NCBI RefSeq assembly: GCF_025802015.1
Contig: NZ_JAOYFC010000002.1
Location: forward strand, 558,001-622,000
DNA: 64,000 nt
DNA from: Falsihalocynthiibacter halioticoli
GTDB lineage: Bacteria > Pseudomonadota > Alphaproteobacteria > Rhodobacterales > Rhodobacteraceae
Direction: 5' to 3'
The first letter of the stretch is position 1. Each line of letters starts with the position of its first letter. The notes beneath the pieces were generated by a model, which saw nothing but the letters and a program-made list of their open reading frames with translations, searched no databases and had not been told where the DNA came from. The position numbers were made by a program, and so were the translations under genes. Of the stretch, positions 24,916 to 33,614 are shown piece by piece.

Positions 24916-25965
24916 TTAGACCGGCATCGGGAATTCACGATATGCTTCTTTGATATCGCGTAGAACCTCATCGCTCAATTCAACAGCGTCCGAACCAAGC
25001 GCAACCTTCAGCTGTTCCACGGATGTCGCGCCAAAGATCGGCGAGATTGGGAATGGTCGTGTCATGCACCATGCAATCGCCATCTGCGACGGGTCCAAAT
25101 CGTGTTTGCGCGCAATATTCAGATACGCCTCAACCGCTGGCCATACTTTGGGCGTTACACGTCCACCCAAATCGCCATTCAAATCAAGGCGAGACCCTTT
25201 CGGAATTGTTTCACCGCCATCATATTTGCCGGTCAACAATCCGCATCCGAGCGGGGAATATGCCAACAGAGTTACATCTTCGTTGACACAAAGCTCCGCT
25301 AGATCGGTGTCGAACAAGCGACAAAGAAGCGAATATTCGTTCTGGATGGTTTGCATGCGGGGCGCGGAAAGCTCGTCCGCAAGGCGAAGCCATTGCGCCG
25401 TGCCCCATGCGCTTTCGTTGGAAAGGCCGAACTCCCGAACCTTGCCGGCCTTTTGCAATTCGTCCATTGCGCGCAGCACATCAGCCATATGATCGAGCGT
25501 TTCTTGGCGATTTTGGCCACTCGCATCAAAGTCCCAATACTGACGGAAGTGATACGAACCACGGTTTGGCCAGTGGATTTGGTAAAGATCAATCACATCT
25601 GTCTGTAGGCGCTTGAGCGAAGACTCAACCGCTGCTTTCATTGTCTCGCCGGTGATGGGTTGGTCCTCTCGGACAAATCTGCCGTTCAAGCCCGCGATTT
25701 TGGTCGCAATAACCCAATCGTCGCGGCGGTTCCGGTTCTTGGCGATCCATGTGCCGATAATGCTCTCTGTATTCCCGACAGTCTCTTTCGATACCGGATT
25801 CACAGGATACATTTCGGCGGTATCCATAAAGTTGATGCCCTGCTCGGCGGCATAATCGATTTGCGCGTGCCCTTCGGCTTCGGTGTTTTGTGTGCCCCAC
25901 GTCATTGTGCCGAGGCAAAGCTGCGTCACCTCAATATCACTGCGTCCCAGTTTGATCTTTTTCAT
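24916..25965 (-). CDS. Aldo/keto reductase (Tas family)
   Basis: A 349-residue TIM-barrel NADPH-dependent reductase. It begins MKKIKLGRSDIEVTQLCLGTMTWG, has the catalytic Asp/Tyr region FMDTAEMYP, the Lys in VIATKIAG and the His in IDLYQIHWPNR, which together make the standard tetrad. The insert with NPVSKETVGNTESIIG is characteristic of the Tas/NADP-dependent branch. The ATG at 25965 follows AGGAC. It is the first gene of a three-gene minus-strand unit with the NAD-binding protein and EamA transporter. Confidence 0.92.
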   Translation of the reverse strand: MKKIKLGRSDIEVTQLCLGTMTWGTQNTEAEGHAQIDYAAEQGINFMDTAEMYPVNPVSKETVGNTESIIGTWIAKNRNRRDDWVIATKIAGLNGRFVREDQPITGETMKAAVESSLKRLQTDVIDLYQIHWPNRGSYHFRQYWDFDASGQNRQETLDHMADVLRAMDELQKAGKVREFGLSNESAWGTAQWLRLADELSAPRMQTIQNEYSLLCRLFDTDLAELCVNEDVTLLAYSPLGCGLLTGKYDGGETIPKGSRLDLNGDLGGRVTPKVWPAVEAYLNIARKHDLDPSQMAIAWCMTRPFPISPIFGATSVEQLKVALGSDAVELSDEVLRDIKEAYREFPMPV

Positions 25966-26041
25966 CGTGCGTCCTGTTGTTCTTTTGCGTTCACCATAAC
26001 TTAGGGGCATTCAACGGGGGAACAAGGGGAAAATCAGTTGA

Positions 26042-26056
26042 GAACAAAATGAGAAC
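26042..26056. promoter_or_regulatory. Alphaproteobacterial LexA (SOS) box
   Basis: GAACAAAATGAGAAC is an exact GAAC-N7-GAAC, the direct-repeat LexA site of alphaproteobacteria (GTTC-N7-GTTC on the other strand). It ends 16 bases before the ATG of the ImuA-like gene. Confidence 0.75.
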
Positions 26057-26072
26057 ATGATAAATTTCGCTT

Positions 26073-26684
26073 ATGTCCACCCCCCTCCTGACTCGTAAGA
26101 AGAATCGTCCGGTGCATGGCATTTCGTTTCTGGATGACTTGTCGCTGACACCATGCCGCGCTCATGAAATCTGCGGCAGCGCCCGTAAGACATTGGCGCT
26201 TATAATTGCGCGCGCAACCGAGGGGCCTGTATTCTGGGTTCATCCTCGGTGGGACAATGAACAGCTCAATCCCGCTGGCGTTCTGGAGTTTATTGACCCA
26301 TCCCGCCTTGTTTTGGTGGCAACCTCCAACACCGGAGATTTGCTTGGCAGCATCGAAGAAGTCCTGCGCGCAGGTGTTGTGCCACTTGTGGTTGGCTTGC
26401 TGCCGGAACTCCCTGGCTTGACCGCAGTACGCCGCCTGCATCTGGCCGCCGCCGCTGGCGCCAAAGATCACAGCACCCGCCCGCTTGCCTTGTTGCTCAC
26501 GTCCGGCAATGGCGGCGCACAAGGCTGTGAAACGCGATGGTTCATGGAGCAGGATTACAAAACCGATTCCGCAGGGTGGCATCTCGAACGTCGCCGCGCA
26601 CGTATGGCGCCACCAAAAGCATGGCATGTCACGCGGCGCCAAAACGATTTCACGTTAGAACCCGCACAATTGCGCATGTATTAA
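26073..26684 (+). CDS. ImuA-like SOS protein (COG4544 type)
   Basis: A 203-residue soluble protein resembling ImuA, the RecA-fold accessory protein of translesion mutagenesis. Matching segments are PCRAHEICGSARKTLALIIA near residue 27, WVHPRWDNEQLNPAGVLEFIDPSRLVLV, DLLGSIEEVLRAGVVPLVVG and LTAVRRLHLAAAAGA. A perfect LexA box sits 16 bases upstream, which supports DNA-damage control. In most genomes imuA leads an imuA-imuB-dnaE2 cassette, but here tRNA-Leu follows on the other strand and no imuB or dnaE2 is near, so this may be a second, orphan copy. Confidence 0.68.
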   Translation: MSTPLLTRKKNRPVHGISFLDDLSLTPCRAHEICGSARKTLALIIARATEGPVFWVHPRWDNEQLNPAGVLEFIDPSRLVLVATSNTGDLLGSIEEVLRAGVVPLVVGLLPELPGLTAVRRLHLAAAAGAKDHSTRPLALLLTSGNGGAQGCETRWFMEQDYKTDSAGWHLERRRARMAPPKAWHVTRRQNDFTLEPAQLRMY

Positions 26685-26731
26685 GCGGTACAGAGCCCTG
26701 ACATTGGGCACAAACTATTCTGAAACAAAGG

Positions 26732-26817
26732 TGGTAGGGGCGACGGGACTCGAACCCGTAAGCCATTTCCGGCGAGGGATTTTAAGTCCCTTGTGTATAC
26801 CATTCCACCACGCCCCC
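26732..26817 (-). tRNA. tRNA-Leu (anticodon TAA)
   Basis: An 86-base class-II tRNA on the minus strand. The anticodon stem AGGGA/TCCCT encloses the loop CTTAAAA (anticodon TAA, reading UUA). A long variable arm, the T arm GGGTTCGAGTCCC and an encoded 3' CCA are present. The acceptor pairs GGGGGCG with CGCCCCT, with a G-U pair at the end. Confidence 0.97.
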
Positions 26818-26936
26818 AAAAGCCGCAAGCGGCTCGATTTGGCCAACAAGTGGCACAAGATTGCATGCGTGTCCAGAGCTCAGCCCTTCGTAATCGCACT
26901 CAGCTAAACTTGCATCGAGCAACGTCGGAAAAACGC

Positions 26937-27401
26937 CTAGGATTGCCAACGCCCGCCCTCTTTCACAGCCTGCATCGCAACATGCGTACTTGTGTGCGAA
27001 ACAAAAGGAAGCGCGGAAATACGACCACCAAGAACATCACGATAATCTTTCATGTCATGGGTCCGCACTTTCAACAGGTAATCAAACTGACTCGCCAGCA
27101 TATAACACTCTTCCACCTCTGCGATTTGACGGACAGCTTCGTTGAATGCGGTGAGTGCCGCCTCGCGAGTATCGGTTAGGCGCACCTCAACAAAGGCAAC
27201 GTGATCTCGCCCAAGCTTGATCGGATCAAGAACAGCGCGGTAGCCAGAGATAATCCCTTCGCTTTCCAGTCGCTTTACCCGAAGCTGCGTTGGCGTCTTT
27301 GACAACCCTATGCGCTTTGCAAGATCGGTAATGCTGATCCGTCCGTTTGCACTGAGAACGGATAGTATTTTCTCATCAAAGGAATCCAAGTCTTGCATCA
27401 T
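26937..27401 (-). CDS. putR: Lrp/AsnC-family activator of proline catabolism
   Basis: A 154-residue Lrp-type regulator. The N-terminal helix-turn-helix is RISITDLAKRIGLSKTPTQLRVKRLESEGII and the C-terminal ligand domain contains VAFVEVRL and EVEECYMLASQFDYLLKV. The second of two tandem ATGs (27398) has better spacing to the GGAG site. It is divergent from putA with 108 AT-rich bases between, the arrangement of PutR in other alphaproteobacteria, where it activates putA when proline is present. Confidence 0.88.
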   Translation of the reverse strand: MMQDLDSFDEKILSVLSANGRISITDLAKRIGLSKTPTQLRVKRLESEGIISGYRAVLDPIKLGRDHVAFVEVRLTDTREAALTAFNEAVRQIAEVEECYMLASQFDYLLKVRTHDMKDYRDVLGGRISALPFVSHTSTHVAMQAVKEGGRWQS

Positions 27402-27444
27402 TCACTCCAGCACAGGGTAAAAAATTGGGCAAAATTTCTACATT

Positions 27445-27471
27445 TTGAGAAAATATAGAGAATATCTCCAA
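27445..27471. promoter_or_regulatory. Candidate PutR-binding dyad in the putR-putA gap
   Basis: An imperfect inverted repeat with outer arms TTGAGA and TCTCCAA around an AT-rich centre (AAATATAGAGAATA). Lrp-type regulators bind such loose dyads. The position fits control of both genes, but the motif is weak. Confidence 0.35.
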
Positions 27472-27509
27472 AAACAACATGGCATAATTAGGAAAACGAA
27501 AGGCACGCC

Positions 27510-30500
27510 ATGTCTGATCTCTCCCAATTGCGCCAAAACATCGTAAACGCCACATACGCCGACGAGCACGCTACCCTTGCCAGTTTGCGCGACATTGCGG
27601 ACCTAAGCGAAGAGGCGCGCAAGCTGATCTCCACGGAAGCCACCCAAACTGTGCGCAGGCTTCGGGCGTCGTCCAAACCGGGGTTGATGGAAGTCTTCCT
27701 TGCTGAATACGGCCTTTCAACCGAAGAAGGCATAGCGCTTATGTGTTTAGCCGAAGCGCTTCTGCGTGTGCCAGACGCGCCTACCGTGGACGCGCTCATC
27801 GAAGATAAGATCGCCCCGTCCGATTGGGGCAAGCACCTTGGCAAAGCCGCCTCCTCTCTTGTGAACGCTTCCACTTGGGCGCTCATGCTCACGGGCCGGG
27901 TTCTCGAGCCGACGGATAAGAGCATAGCCGGCGTTTTGCGCGGCGCGGTTCAGCGTTTGGGCGATCCGGTCATTCGCGTCGCCGTTAAGCGCGCAGTAAA
28001 GGAGATGGCCCGCCAATTCGTTCTTGGGGAAACCATCGAAGGCGCAATGGAGCGCGGACAGGCGATGGTCGATACGGGGTATCGCTATTCTTTCGACATG
28101 CTCGGTGAAGCGGCCCTGACCGAAGCGGACGCCAAGGTGCATTTCAACCACTACGCCAACGCAATCACCGAAATCGGCGTGCAGGATGACCCGATCAGTG
28201 GCGCAGGAATTTCAGTCAAGCTCTCGGCAATTTTTCCACGCTACGAACCCGCGCAGGAAGCCCTGGTGATGTCGAAACTTCTGCCGCGTGTGCGCACCTT
28301 GGCGAATATGGCGAAAACCAACAACATGGGCTTCACCATCGACGCTGAGGAAGCCAATCGTCTGGATCTATCCCTTAAAATCATCGAAGCCTTGCTGCGC
28401 GATCCTGATCTTGCAGAATGGGACGGGCTGGGCGTTGTAGTGCAAGCATATGGACAGCGCGCGCGCCACGTTATCGATTGGCTCGCTGCGCTTTGCGAGG
28501 AACAGGATCGTAAGATCACTCTGCGGTTGGTCAAGGGCGCATATTGGGACAGCGAGATCAAGCACGCTCAAGAGCTTGGCCTTTCTGCGTTTCCGGTTTT
28601 CACATCCAAATCCGCGACAGACATTTCCTACATAGCCTGCGCCAAACGGTTGTTGTCTTACAATGACCGCATCTTCGCGCAGTTTGCCACGCACAATGCC
28701 CACACGATCACTGCAATTCGCCATATCGCACCACCGAACACAAATTTCGAGTTTCAACGTCTACACGGGATGGGCGAAGCACTTCACGACCTGACCCGCG
28801 ACGATTTCGGCACAGATTGCCGTATTTATGCGCCCGTCGGCACCCATCGCGATTTGTTGGCATATCTCGTGCGGAGGCTCTTGGAAAATGGCGCCAATAG
28901 TTCATTTGTGAATCAGGTGGTCGACGAGGATGTTCCTCCGGAGACAGTCGTTGCTGATCCTTTTGAGGCTGAAGCTGCACCGGCCCTGACCAAGGGCACC
29001 GAGTTATTTGAACCAGAACGGAAAAACTCGGCGGGTATCGATCTTGACTTTGCACTCGCATCAAAAGAGCTGCTGCGCCATCGTGATGAATTCATGCAGA
29101 AAACCTATACATTCGGCGCTGGTTCTAACGGCGAAACGGCACATTCCCTCAATCCATTCGACCCAAACGATTGTGTTGGGCATGTTCACGAGTCCAGCCC
29201 CTCTGACATCGAGAATGCACTCAAGCAAGCCGAGCTTTGGGACGCGCCAGCCTCAGAGCGTAAGCAAACACTCGATCGCGCAGCCGCGCTTTTCGAGGAA
29301 AACACAGCCGAAATATTCGCATTGCTATGCCGTGAGGCAGCGAAAACCGTTCCGGACAGTTTAGCCGAACTTCGTGAAGCCGTGGATTTCTTGCGCTACT
29401 ACGGCGCGCAAGCGTTGTCTCACACGAACCCGCCCGTCGGGACATTCACTTGCATCTCGCCATGGAATTTCCCGCTGGCCATCTTCACAGGACAAATCGC
29501 GGCGGCCCTCGCGACAGGCAACGCAGTATTGGCAAAGCCCGCTGAAGACACCCCTCTCATTGCTGCCTATGCCGTTGATCTACTGCATAAAGCGGGCGTG
29601 CCAGAAAACGTTCTGCAATTGATACCTGGCCAAGGAGCTAGCGTAGGAGCGGCACTTGTTTCTGACCCACGCGTGGATGGCGTTTGCTTTACTGGCTCAA
29701 CAGCCACCGCTCTGCGCATCCGCTCTGCAATGGCCGAAAACCTCGCCCCGGGTGCGCCACTAATTGCGGAAACCGGAGGGCTGAACGCGATGATTATCGA
29801 CAGCACAGCGCTTCTTGAGCAAGCGGTTACTGATGTTATTGCGAGCGCCTTCCAATCCGCGGGGCAACGGTGCTCGGCTCTAAGGTGCGTCTATGTACAG
29901 GAGGAGGTCGCGGAACGCTTCACCAAAATGCTTACGGGCGCTATGGATTTGCTTTCATTGGGAAATCCCTCCCTACTGCAAACCGATATCGGCCCTGTTA
30001 TTAACCTAGCCGCACAACAGAAAATCCAGAGCTATGTTGCCGCCGCCAGATCGGAGGGGCGCATTATCAAAGAGCTTCCGGCACCGTCTGTCGGCCATTT
30101 CGTGGCACCGGTATTGATATCTACCCCACTTGGCGTGAAGCAAATGGAAGAGGAAATCTTTGGGCCAGTATTACATCTTGCAACATTCAAATCCGGTGCA
30201 ATTGATGAGGTATTGGACGCAGTTAATGCAAGCGGCTACGGCCTGACCTTCGGGTTGCACAGCCGGATCGACTCCCGAGTAGCTGAGGTGCAAGAAAAGC
30301 TTCACGTCGGAAACATTTATGTAAACCGCAATCAGATTGGTGCGATCGTAGGAAGCCAACCCTTCGGCGGCGAAGGTCTATCAGGAACTGGACCGAAGGC
30401 GGGCGGACCGAACTATCTTGCGCGTTTCACCTCGCATTCCGCTCCTATCATTGAGGATGCCGAAGAGTTTGAGCCGATCGAAACCGTGCAAGCAAAAATC

Positions 30501-30905
30501 AATGTTGCCAATGTAAGCACATCAATCGATCTTCAAATCCTCCCTGGCCCAACGGGCGAAGCGAACACACTTACCGCTTCGCCTCGCGCACCGGTTTTGT
30601 GTCTCGGACCGGGGATAGAGGCGCAAAAGGCCCAAGCAGAGGCCGTAGAAGCCTTAGGTGGCATTGCAGTTGCTGCAACGGTGCAACCCGCCGATCTTGC
30701 CGAACTCACGGGTTTCTCTGGCGCAATCTACTGGGGCCAAAATGCACGACCTTACGTGAAGGCGCTTGCGTCTCGGTCCGGTCCGATATTGCCGCTTATC
30801 ACCGGACATCCCGATGCTGGGCATGTTTTGCACGAGCGCCACCTGTGTGTTGATACAACCGCCGCAGGCGGAAACGCCGCATTGCTGGCGGGCCAGACAC
30901 CGTAA
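27510..30905 (+). CDS. putA: Bifunctional proline dehydrogenase / P5C dehydrogenase
   Basis: An 1131-residue PutA that oxidises proline to glutamate in two channelled steps. There is no N-terminal DNA-binding domain, so it does not regulate itself. The FAD proline dehydrogenase barrel covers roughly residues 170-460 (ISVKLSAIFPRY, RLVKGAYWDSEIKHAQ). The P5C dehydrogenase domain runs from about 560 to 1000, with PWNFPLAIFTGQ, FTGSTATALRI and the catalytic Cys at C788 (SAGQRCSALR). A C-terminal domain of about 100 residues follows. Control comes from the divergent PutR. Confidence 0.97.
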   Translation: MSDLSQLRQNIVNATYADEHATLASLRDIADLSEEARKLISTEATQTVRRLRASSKPGLMEVFLAEYGLSTEEGIALMCLAEALLRVPDAPTVDALIEDKIAPSDWGKHLGKAASSLVNASTWALMLTGRVLEPTDKSIAGVLRGAVQRLGDPVIRVAVKRAVKEMARQFVLGETIEGAMERGQAMVDTGYRYSFDMLGEAALTEADAKVHFNHYANAITEIGVQDDPISGAGISVKLSAIFPRYEPAQEALVMSKLLPRVRTLANMAKTNNMGFTIDAEEANRLDLSLKIIEALLRDPDLAEWDGLGVVVQAYGQRARHVIDWLAALCEEQDRKITLRLVKGAYWDSEIKHAQELGLSAFPVFTSKSATDISYIACAKRLLSYNDRIFAQFATHNAHTITAIRHIAPPNTNFEFQRLHGMGEALHDLTRDDFGTDCRIYAPVGTHRDLLAYLVRRLLENGANSSFVNQVVDEDVPPETVVADPFEAEAAPALTKGTELFEPERKNSAGIDLDFALASKELLRHRDEFMQKTYTFGAGSNGETAHSLNPFDPNDCVGHVHESSPSDIENALKQAELWDAPASERKQTLDRAAALFEENTAEIFALLCREAAKTVPDSLAELREAVDFLRYYGAQALSHTNPPVGTFTCISPWNFPLAIFTGQIAAALATGNAVLAKPAEDTPLIAAYAVDLLHKAGVPENVLQLIPGQGASVGAALVSDPRVDGVCFTGSTATALRIRSAMAENLAPGAPLIAETGGLNAMIIDSTALLEQAVTDVIASAFQSAGQRCSALRCVYVQEEVAERFTKMLTGAMDLLSLGNPSLLQTDIGPVINLAAQQKIQSYVAAARSEGRIIKELPAPSVGHFVAPVLISTPLGVKQMEEEIFGPVLHLATFKSGAIDEVLDAVNASGYGLTFGLHSRIDSRVAEVQEKLHVGNIYVNRNQIGAIVGSQPFGGEGLSGTGPKAGGPNYLARFTSHSAPIIEDAEEFEPIETVQAKINVANVSTSIDLQILPGPTGEANTLTASPRAPVLCLGPGIEAQKAQAEAVEALGGIAVAATVQPADLAELTGFSGAIYWGQNARPYVKALASRSGPILPLITGHPDAGHVLHERHLCVDTTAAGGNAALLAGQTP

Positions 30906-30944
30906 ACCGCTTGACGGGCAGTCGCGGGTAGGCAATCTGGCACT

Positions 30945-31691
30945 ATGTTTCCTATCCGCGATCACAACCCGTCACAGCGAACACCCTTTGTCACTTATGC
31001 ATTGATCGCGATAAATATCGTGGTCTTCCTGTCATACTGGCAATACCTTGACGACCCTCGCGTGATTAATGCGTTTTTCTGGCGTTGGGCCATGGTGCCA
31101 CAGTTTGTTTTTGACGGCGCACAGCTTCATACCCCTATAACCAGCATGTTTTTACACGGAAGTTTCATGCATCTTGCGGGGAATATGCTTTTTTTGTGGG
31201 TGTTTGGCGACAATATGGAAGACGCGATGGGGCACATAGGCTTCCTCGCATTTTACCTTTTTGGCGGAATTGTAGCTGGGTTTTCACACGCTTTTGCCGA
31301 TCCAAGCTCAGTAATCCCTATGGTCGGGGCTTCGGGCGCAATCGCGGCAGTCATGGGTGGATATCTATTGCTCTATCCCAAAGCGCGCGTTGATGTTTTG
31401 TTTATCTTTATTGTGTTCTTTCGCATCTTCCCGATCCCTGCTTGGATCGTGCTTGGCGTGTGGTTCGGGCTGCAAGTTTTCAACGGATTCACAGCGGATT
31501 TGAACACAAGCGGCGTCGCATTCTGGGCTCATGCTGGTGGATTTGTGGCTGGTGTCATTATGACCGCACCGCTCTGGCTTCGCCTCGGAGCCACGAAATT
31601 CTGGGAGCGCAATGACGGCCATGCCCCACACCCAGAAACGGAATACAAACTTTCCAAAAGCTCTATTCCGCGTGTCACGCGTCGGAAATAG
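30945..31691 (+). CDS. Rhomboid-family intramembrane serine protease
   Basis: A 248-residue polytopic membrane protein with six or so helices. The catalytic Ser is in GASGAIAAVMGGY and the catalytic His in FWAHAGGFVAGVI, the two rhomboid signatures; FLHGSFMHLAGNMLFLWVFG carries the conserved HxxxN-like helix. The C-terminus is a short basic tail. It follows putA by 39 bases on the same strand but is functionally unrelated as far as can be seen. Substrates unknown. Confidence 0.93.
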   Translation: MFPIRDHNPSQRTPFVTYALIAINIVVFLSYWQYLDDPRVINAFFWRWAMVPQFVFDGAQLHTPITSMFLHGSFMHLAGNMLFLWVFGDNMEDAMGHIGFLAFYLFGGIVAGFSHAFADPSSVIPMVGASGAIAAVMGGYLLLYPKARVDVLFIFIVFFRIFPIPAWIVLGVWFGLQVFNGFTADLNTSGVAFWAHAGGFVAGVIMTAPLWLRLGATKFWERNDGHAPHPETEYKLSKSSIPRVTRRK

Positions 31692-31694
31692 ACA

Positions 31695-31722
31695 CAAAAA
31701 AGGCGCGACCAAAGCGCGCCTT
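31695..31722 (-). terminator. Rho-independent terminator of the inositol monophosphatase gene
   Basis: An AAGGCGCG/CGCGCCTT hairpin with a six-base loop, followed on the minus strand by a run of T. It lies between the converging rhomboid and monophosphatase genes and could slow transcripts from both sides. Confidence 0.8.
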
Positions 31723-31744
31723 CATTAAATTGTGTTCACGCAGT

Positions 31745-32530
31745 TTAGCCGCGAATGATCTTGGCAAAGCTGTCAAAGACCGGCTCGTTTGCACAGATTA
31801 CCGCGCCACTCTCAAGGATATTATTTTCTGGCTCAAGCGGTTCAACAAGGCCGCCCGCTTCACGCACCAACACAAGACCAGCTGCCATATCCCATGGCTT
31901 CAGGCGTCGTTCCCAGAAGCCGTCATACCGACCAGCAGCCACATAAGCGAGATCAAGCGCCGCAGCGCCCCAACGGCGCACTCCGGCACACGCAGGAAGA
32001 ATACGCGCCAGATCCTGCAGTGTTTCAGGCAGATCTGCGCGCCCAGCGAACGGAAGGCCGGTTGCATAGATCGTTTCGATCATACGATGACGTCCTGAAA
32101 CCCGAATACGGCTTTCGTTCATCCAAGCGCCCTGCCCTTTTTCGGCAAAGAATGTTTCATCTTTCGTCGGGTCATAGACAACACCGGCAACAATCTCGCC
32201 TTTGTGCTCAAGCGCAACAGAGACAGCCCAATGCGGTAGGCCATGCAGGAAGTTTGTGGTGCCATCGAGCGGATCAACAATCCAACGACGTGTTGGATCT
32301 GTTCCGGGAATCTCTTCGCTTTCCTCGGCGAGCCACCCGTAAGTCGGGCGCGCGCCCATAAGGTCTTCTTTGAGGATCGCTTCCGCAGAAATATCAGCTT
32401 TCGACACGAAGTCTCCGGCGCCCTTCACAGACACCTGCAGGTTCTCTACTTCGCGAAAATCCTTGGCGAGGCTGCGGCCTGCACGGCGGGCGGCTTTCAC
32501 CATAATGTTGAGATTTGCACTGCCGATCAT
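31745..32530 (-). CDS. Inositol monophosphatase-family phosphatase (SuhB-like)
   Basis: A 261-residue lithium-sensitive-type phosphatase. Metal motifs are readable: WLAEESEE, then WIVDPLDGTTNFLHGLPHWAVSVAL, and late KPWDMAAGLVLVREAGG. The ATG at 32530 follows AAGGAG; a longer reading lacks family sequence. It hydrolyses inositol phosphate or related sugar phosphates and may, like SuhB, also act on ribosomal RNA processing. It stands alone between converging terminator and MetR gene. Confidence 0.93.
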   Translation of the reverse strand: MIGSANLNIMVKAARRAGRSLAKDFREVENLQVSVKGAGDFVSKADISAEAILKEDLMGARPTYGWLAEESEEIPGTDPTRRWIVDPLDGTTNFLHGLPHWAVSVALEHKGEIVAGVVYDPTKDETFFAEKGQGAWMNESRIRVSGRHRMIETIYATGLPFAGRADLPETLQDLARILPACAGVRRWGAAALDLAYVAAGRYDGFWERRLKPWDMAAGLVLVREAGGLVEPLEPENNILESGAVICANEPVFDSFAKIIRG

Positions 32531-32602
32531 AGGGACACTCCTTGTTACGCCCGCGCATATACGCGCGGCACTGCCATTTGCCAAGGGCAAAGGGGGTTTT
32601 CG

Positions 32603-33520
32603 TTACGGCGAAGGCATTCCTCGCTGAAGTTTCACCGGCTCGGTCCGCGCCAATCGAATAAGATTGGACATATAAGGCTTGGCCGCATCATCGGTACGAA
32701 CGGCAGCATAGAGCCGTTTGGTTTTCCCGTCTTTGCCCAAGGGCCGCGTGACGTAATCGGAATTGTAACGAACTTCACGTACAACCCAATCCGGCAAAAC
32801 TGCGACCCCACGATTTGAAGCAACGAGCAGAAGAATAACCGCTGTAAGCTCAACCTGACGAACAGCAAGAGGTTCGACCTTGGCGGGTGTCAGAAGCTCG
32901 GTGAACACATCAAGCCGCGAGCGGTCCACCGGGTAGGTAATCAATGTTTCTCCGCGAAAATCCTCGGCTTCGATGTAATCTTTCTTCGCAAGCGGGTGGT
33001 TCACCGAGGCAAGAAAAACGGGCTCGTAGTCGAAAAGAGGATAGAATTCAACGCCTTCCAGCTTCTCCGGGTCCGAAGACACCACCAGATCAACACCTTC
33101 TTTCTGCAATGCAGGCAAAGCATCAAACGCAAGCCCCGGGCGGATATCGACGTCAACATCAGGCCAAGCCTTACGGAATTCTTCCAACACCGGAAACAGC
33201 CATTCAAAGCAAGCGTGGCACTCGATCGCGATATGAAGTCGGCCGCTTTTCCCAGAAAGGAGCCCTGCGAAATCCGCCTCAAGTGCTGCGACCTCGGGCA
33301 AAACTTTCTCCGCAAGCCGCAAGAGTTTCATCCCCGCAGCAGACAGCCGCAACGGTTTGGAACGGCGCACAAAAAGCTCTACCCCAGCCTGATCCTCAAG
33401 CCCTTTGACTTGGTGGCTCAGCGCCGATTGCGTGATGTTCAATACATCCGCCGCGCGCGCCAAACCGCCCGCCTCGTGAATTGCTTTTATTGTGCGTAGA
33501 TGTCGGAACTCCAAGTGCAT
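32603..33520 (-). CDS. metR: LysR-family regulator MetR
   Basis: A 305-residue LysR regulator. The N-terminal helix-turn-helix is GGLARAADVLNITQSALSHQVKGLEDQ, and the effector domain starts near residue 90 with GRLHIAIECHACFEWLFPVL, a stretch characteristic of MetR. It is divergent from metF, and an exact TGAA-N5-TTCA MetR box lies between the two. In E. coli and relatives MetR uses homocysteine as co-regulator; the same is inferred here. Its own start ATG is at 33520, 34 bases from the box. Confidence 0.9.
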   Translation of the reverse strand: MHLEFRHLRTIKAIHEAGGLARAADVLNITQSALSHQVKGLEDQAGVELFVRRSKPLRLSAAGMKLLRLAEKVLPEVAALEADFAGLLSGKSGRLHIAIECHACFEWLFPVLEEFRKAWPDVDVDIRPGLAFDALPALQKEGVDLVVSSDPEKLEGVEFYPLFDYEPVFLASVNHPLAKKDYIEAEDFRGETLITYPVDRSRLDVFTELLTPAKVEPLAVRQVELTAVILLLVASNRGVAVLPDWVVREVRYNSDYVTRPLGKDGKTKRLYAAVRTDDAAKPYMSNLIRLARTEPVKLQRGMPSP

Positions 33521-33553
33521 TATGCACGTGCCTCATATTAATCTTGAGAATTA

Positions 33554-33566
33554 TGAATTTGTTTCA
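33554..33566. promoter_or_regulatory. MetR-binding box
   Basis: TGAATTTGTTTCA fits the MetR consensus TGAA-N5-TTCA exactly. It lies between metR (start 33520) and metF (start 33615), 48 bases upstream of the latter. Confidence 0.75.
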
Positions 33567-33614
33567 CAAATGGAGATATGTGACAAGGGGCCAGCAAACA
33601 AGGATAGAATCGCA

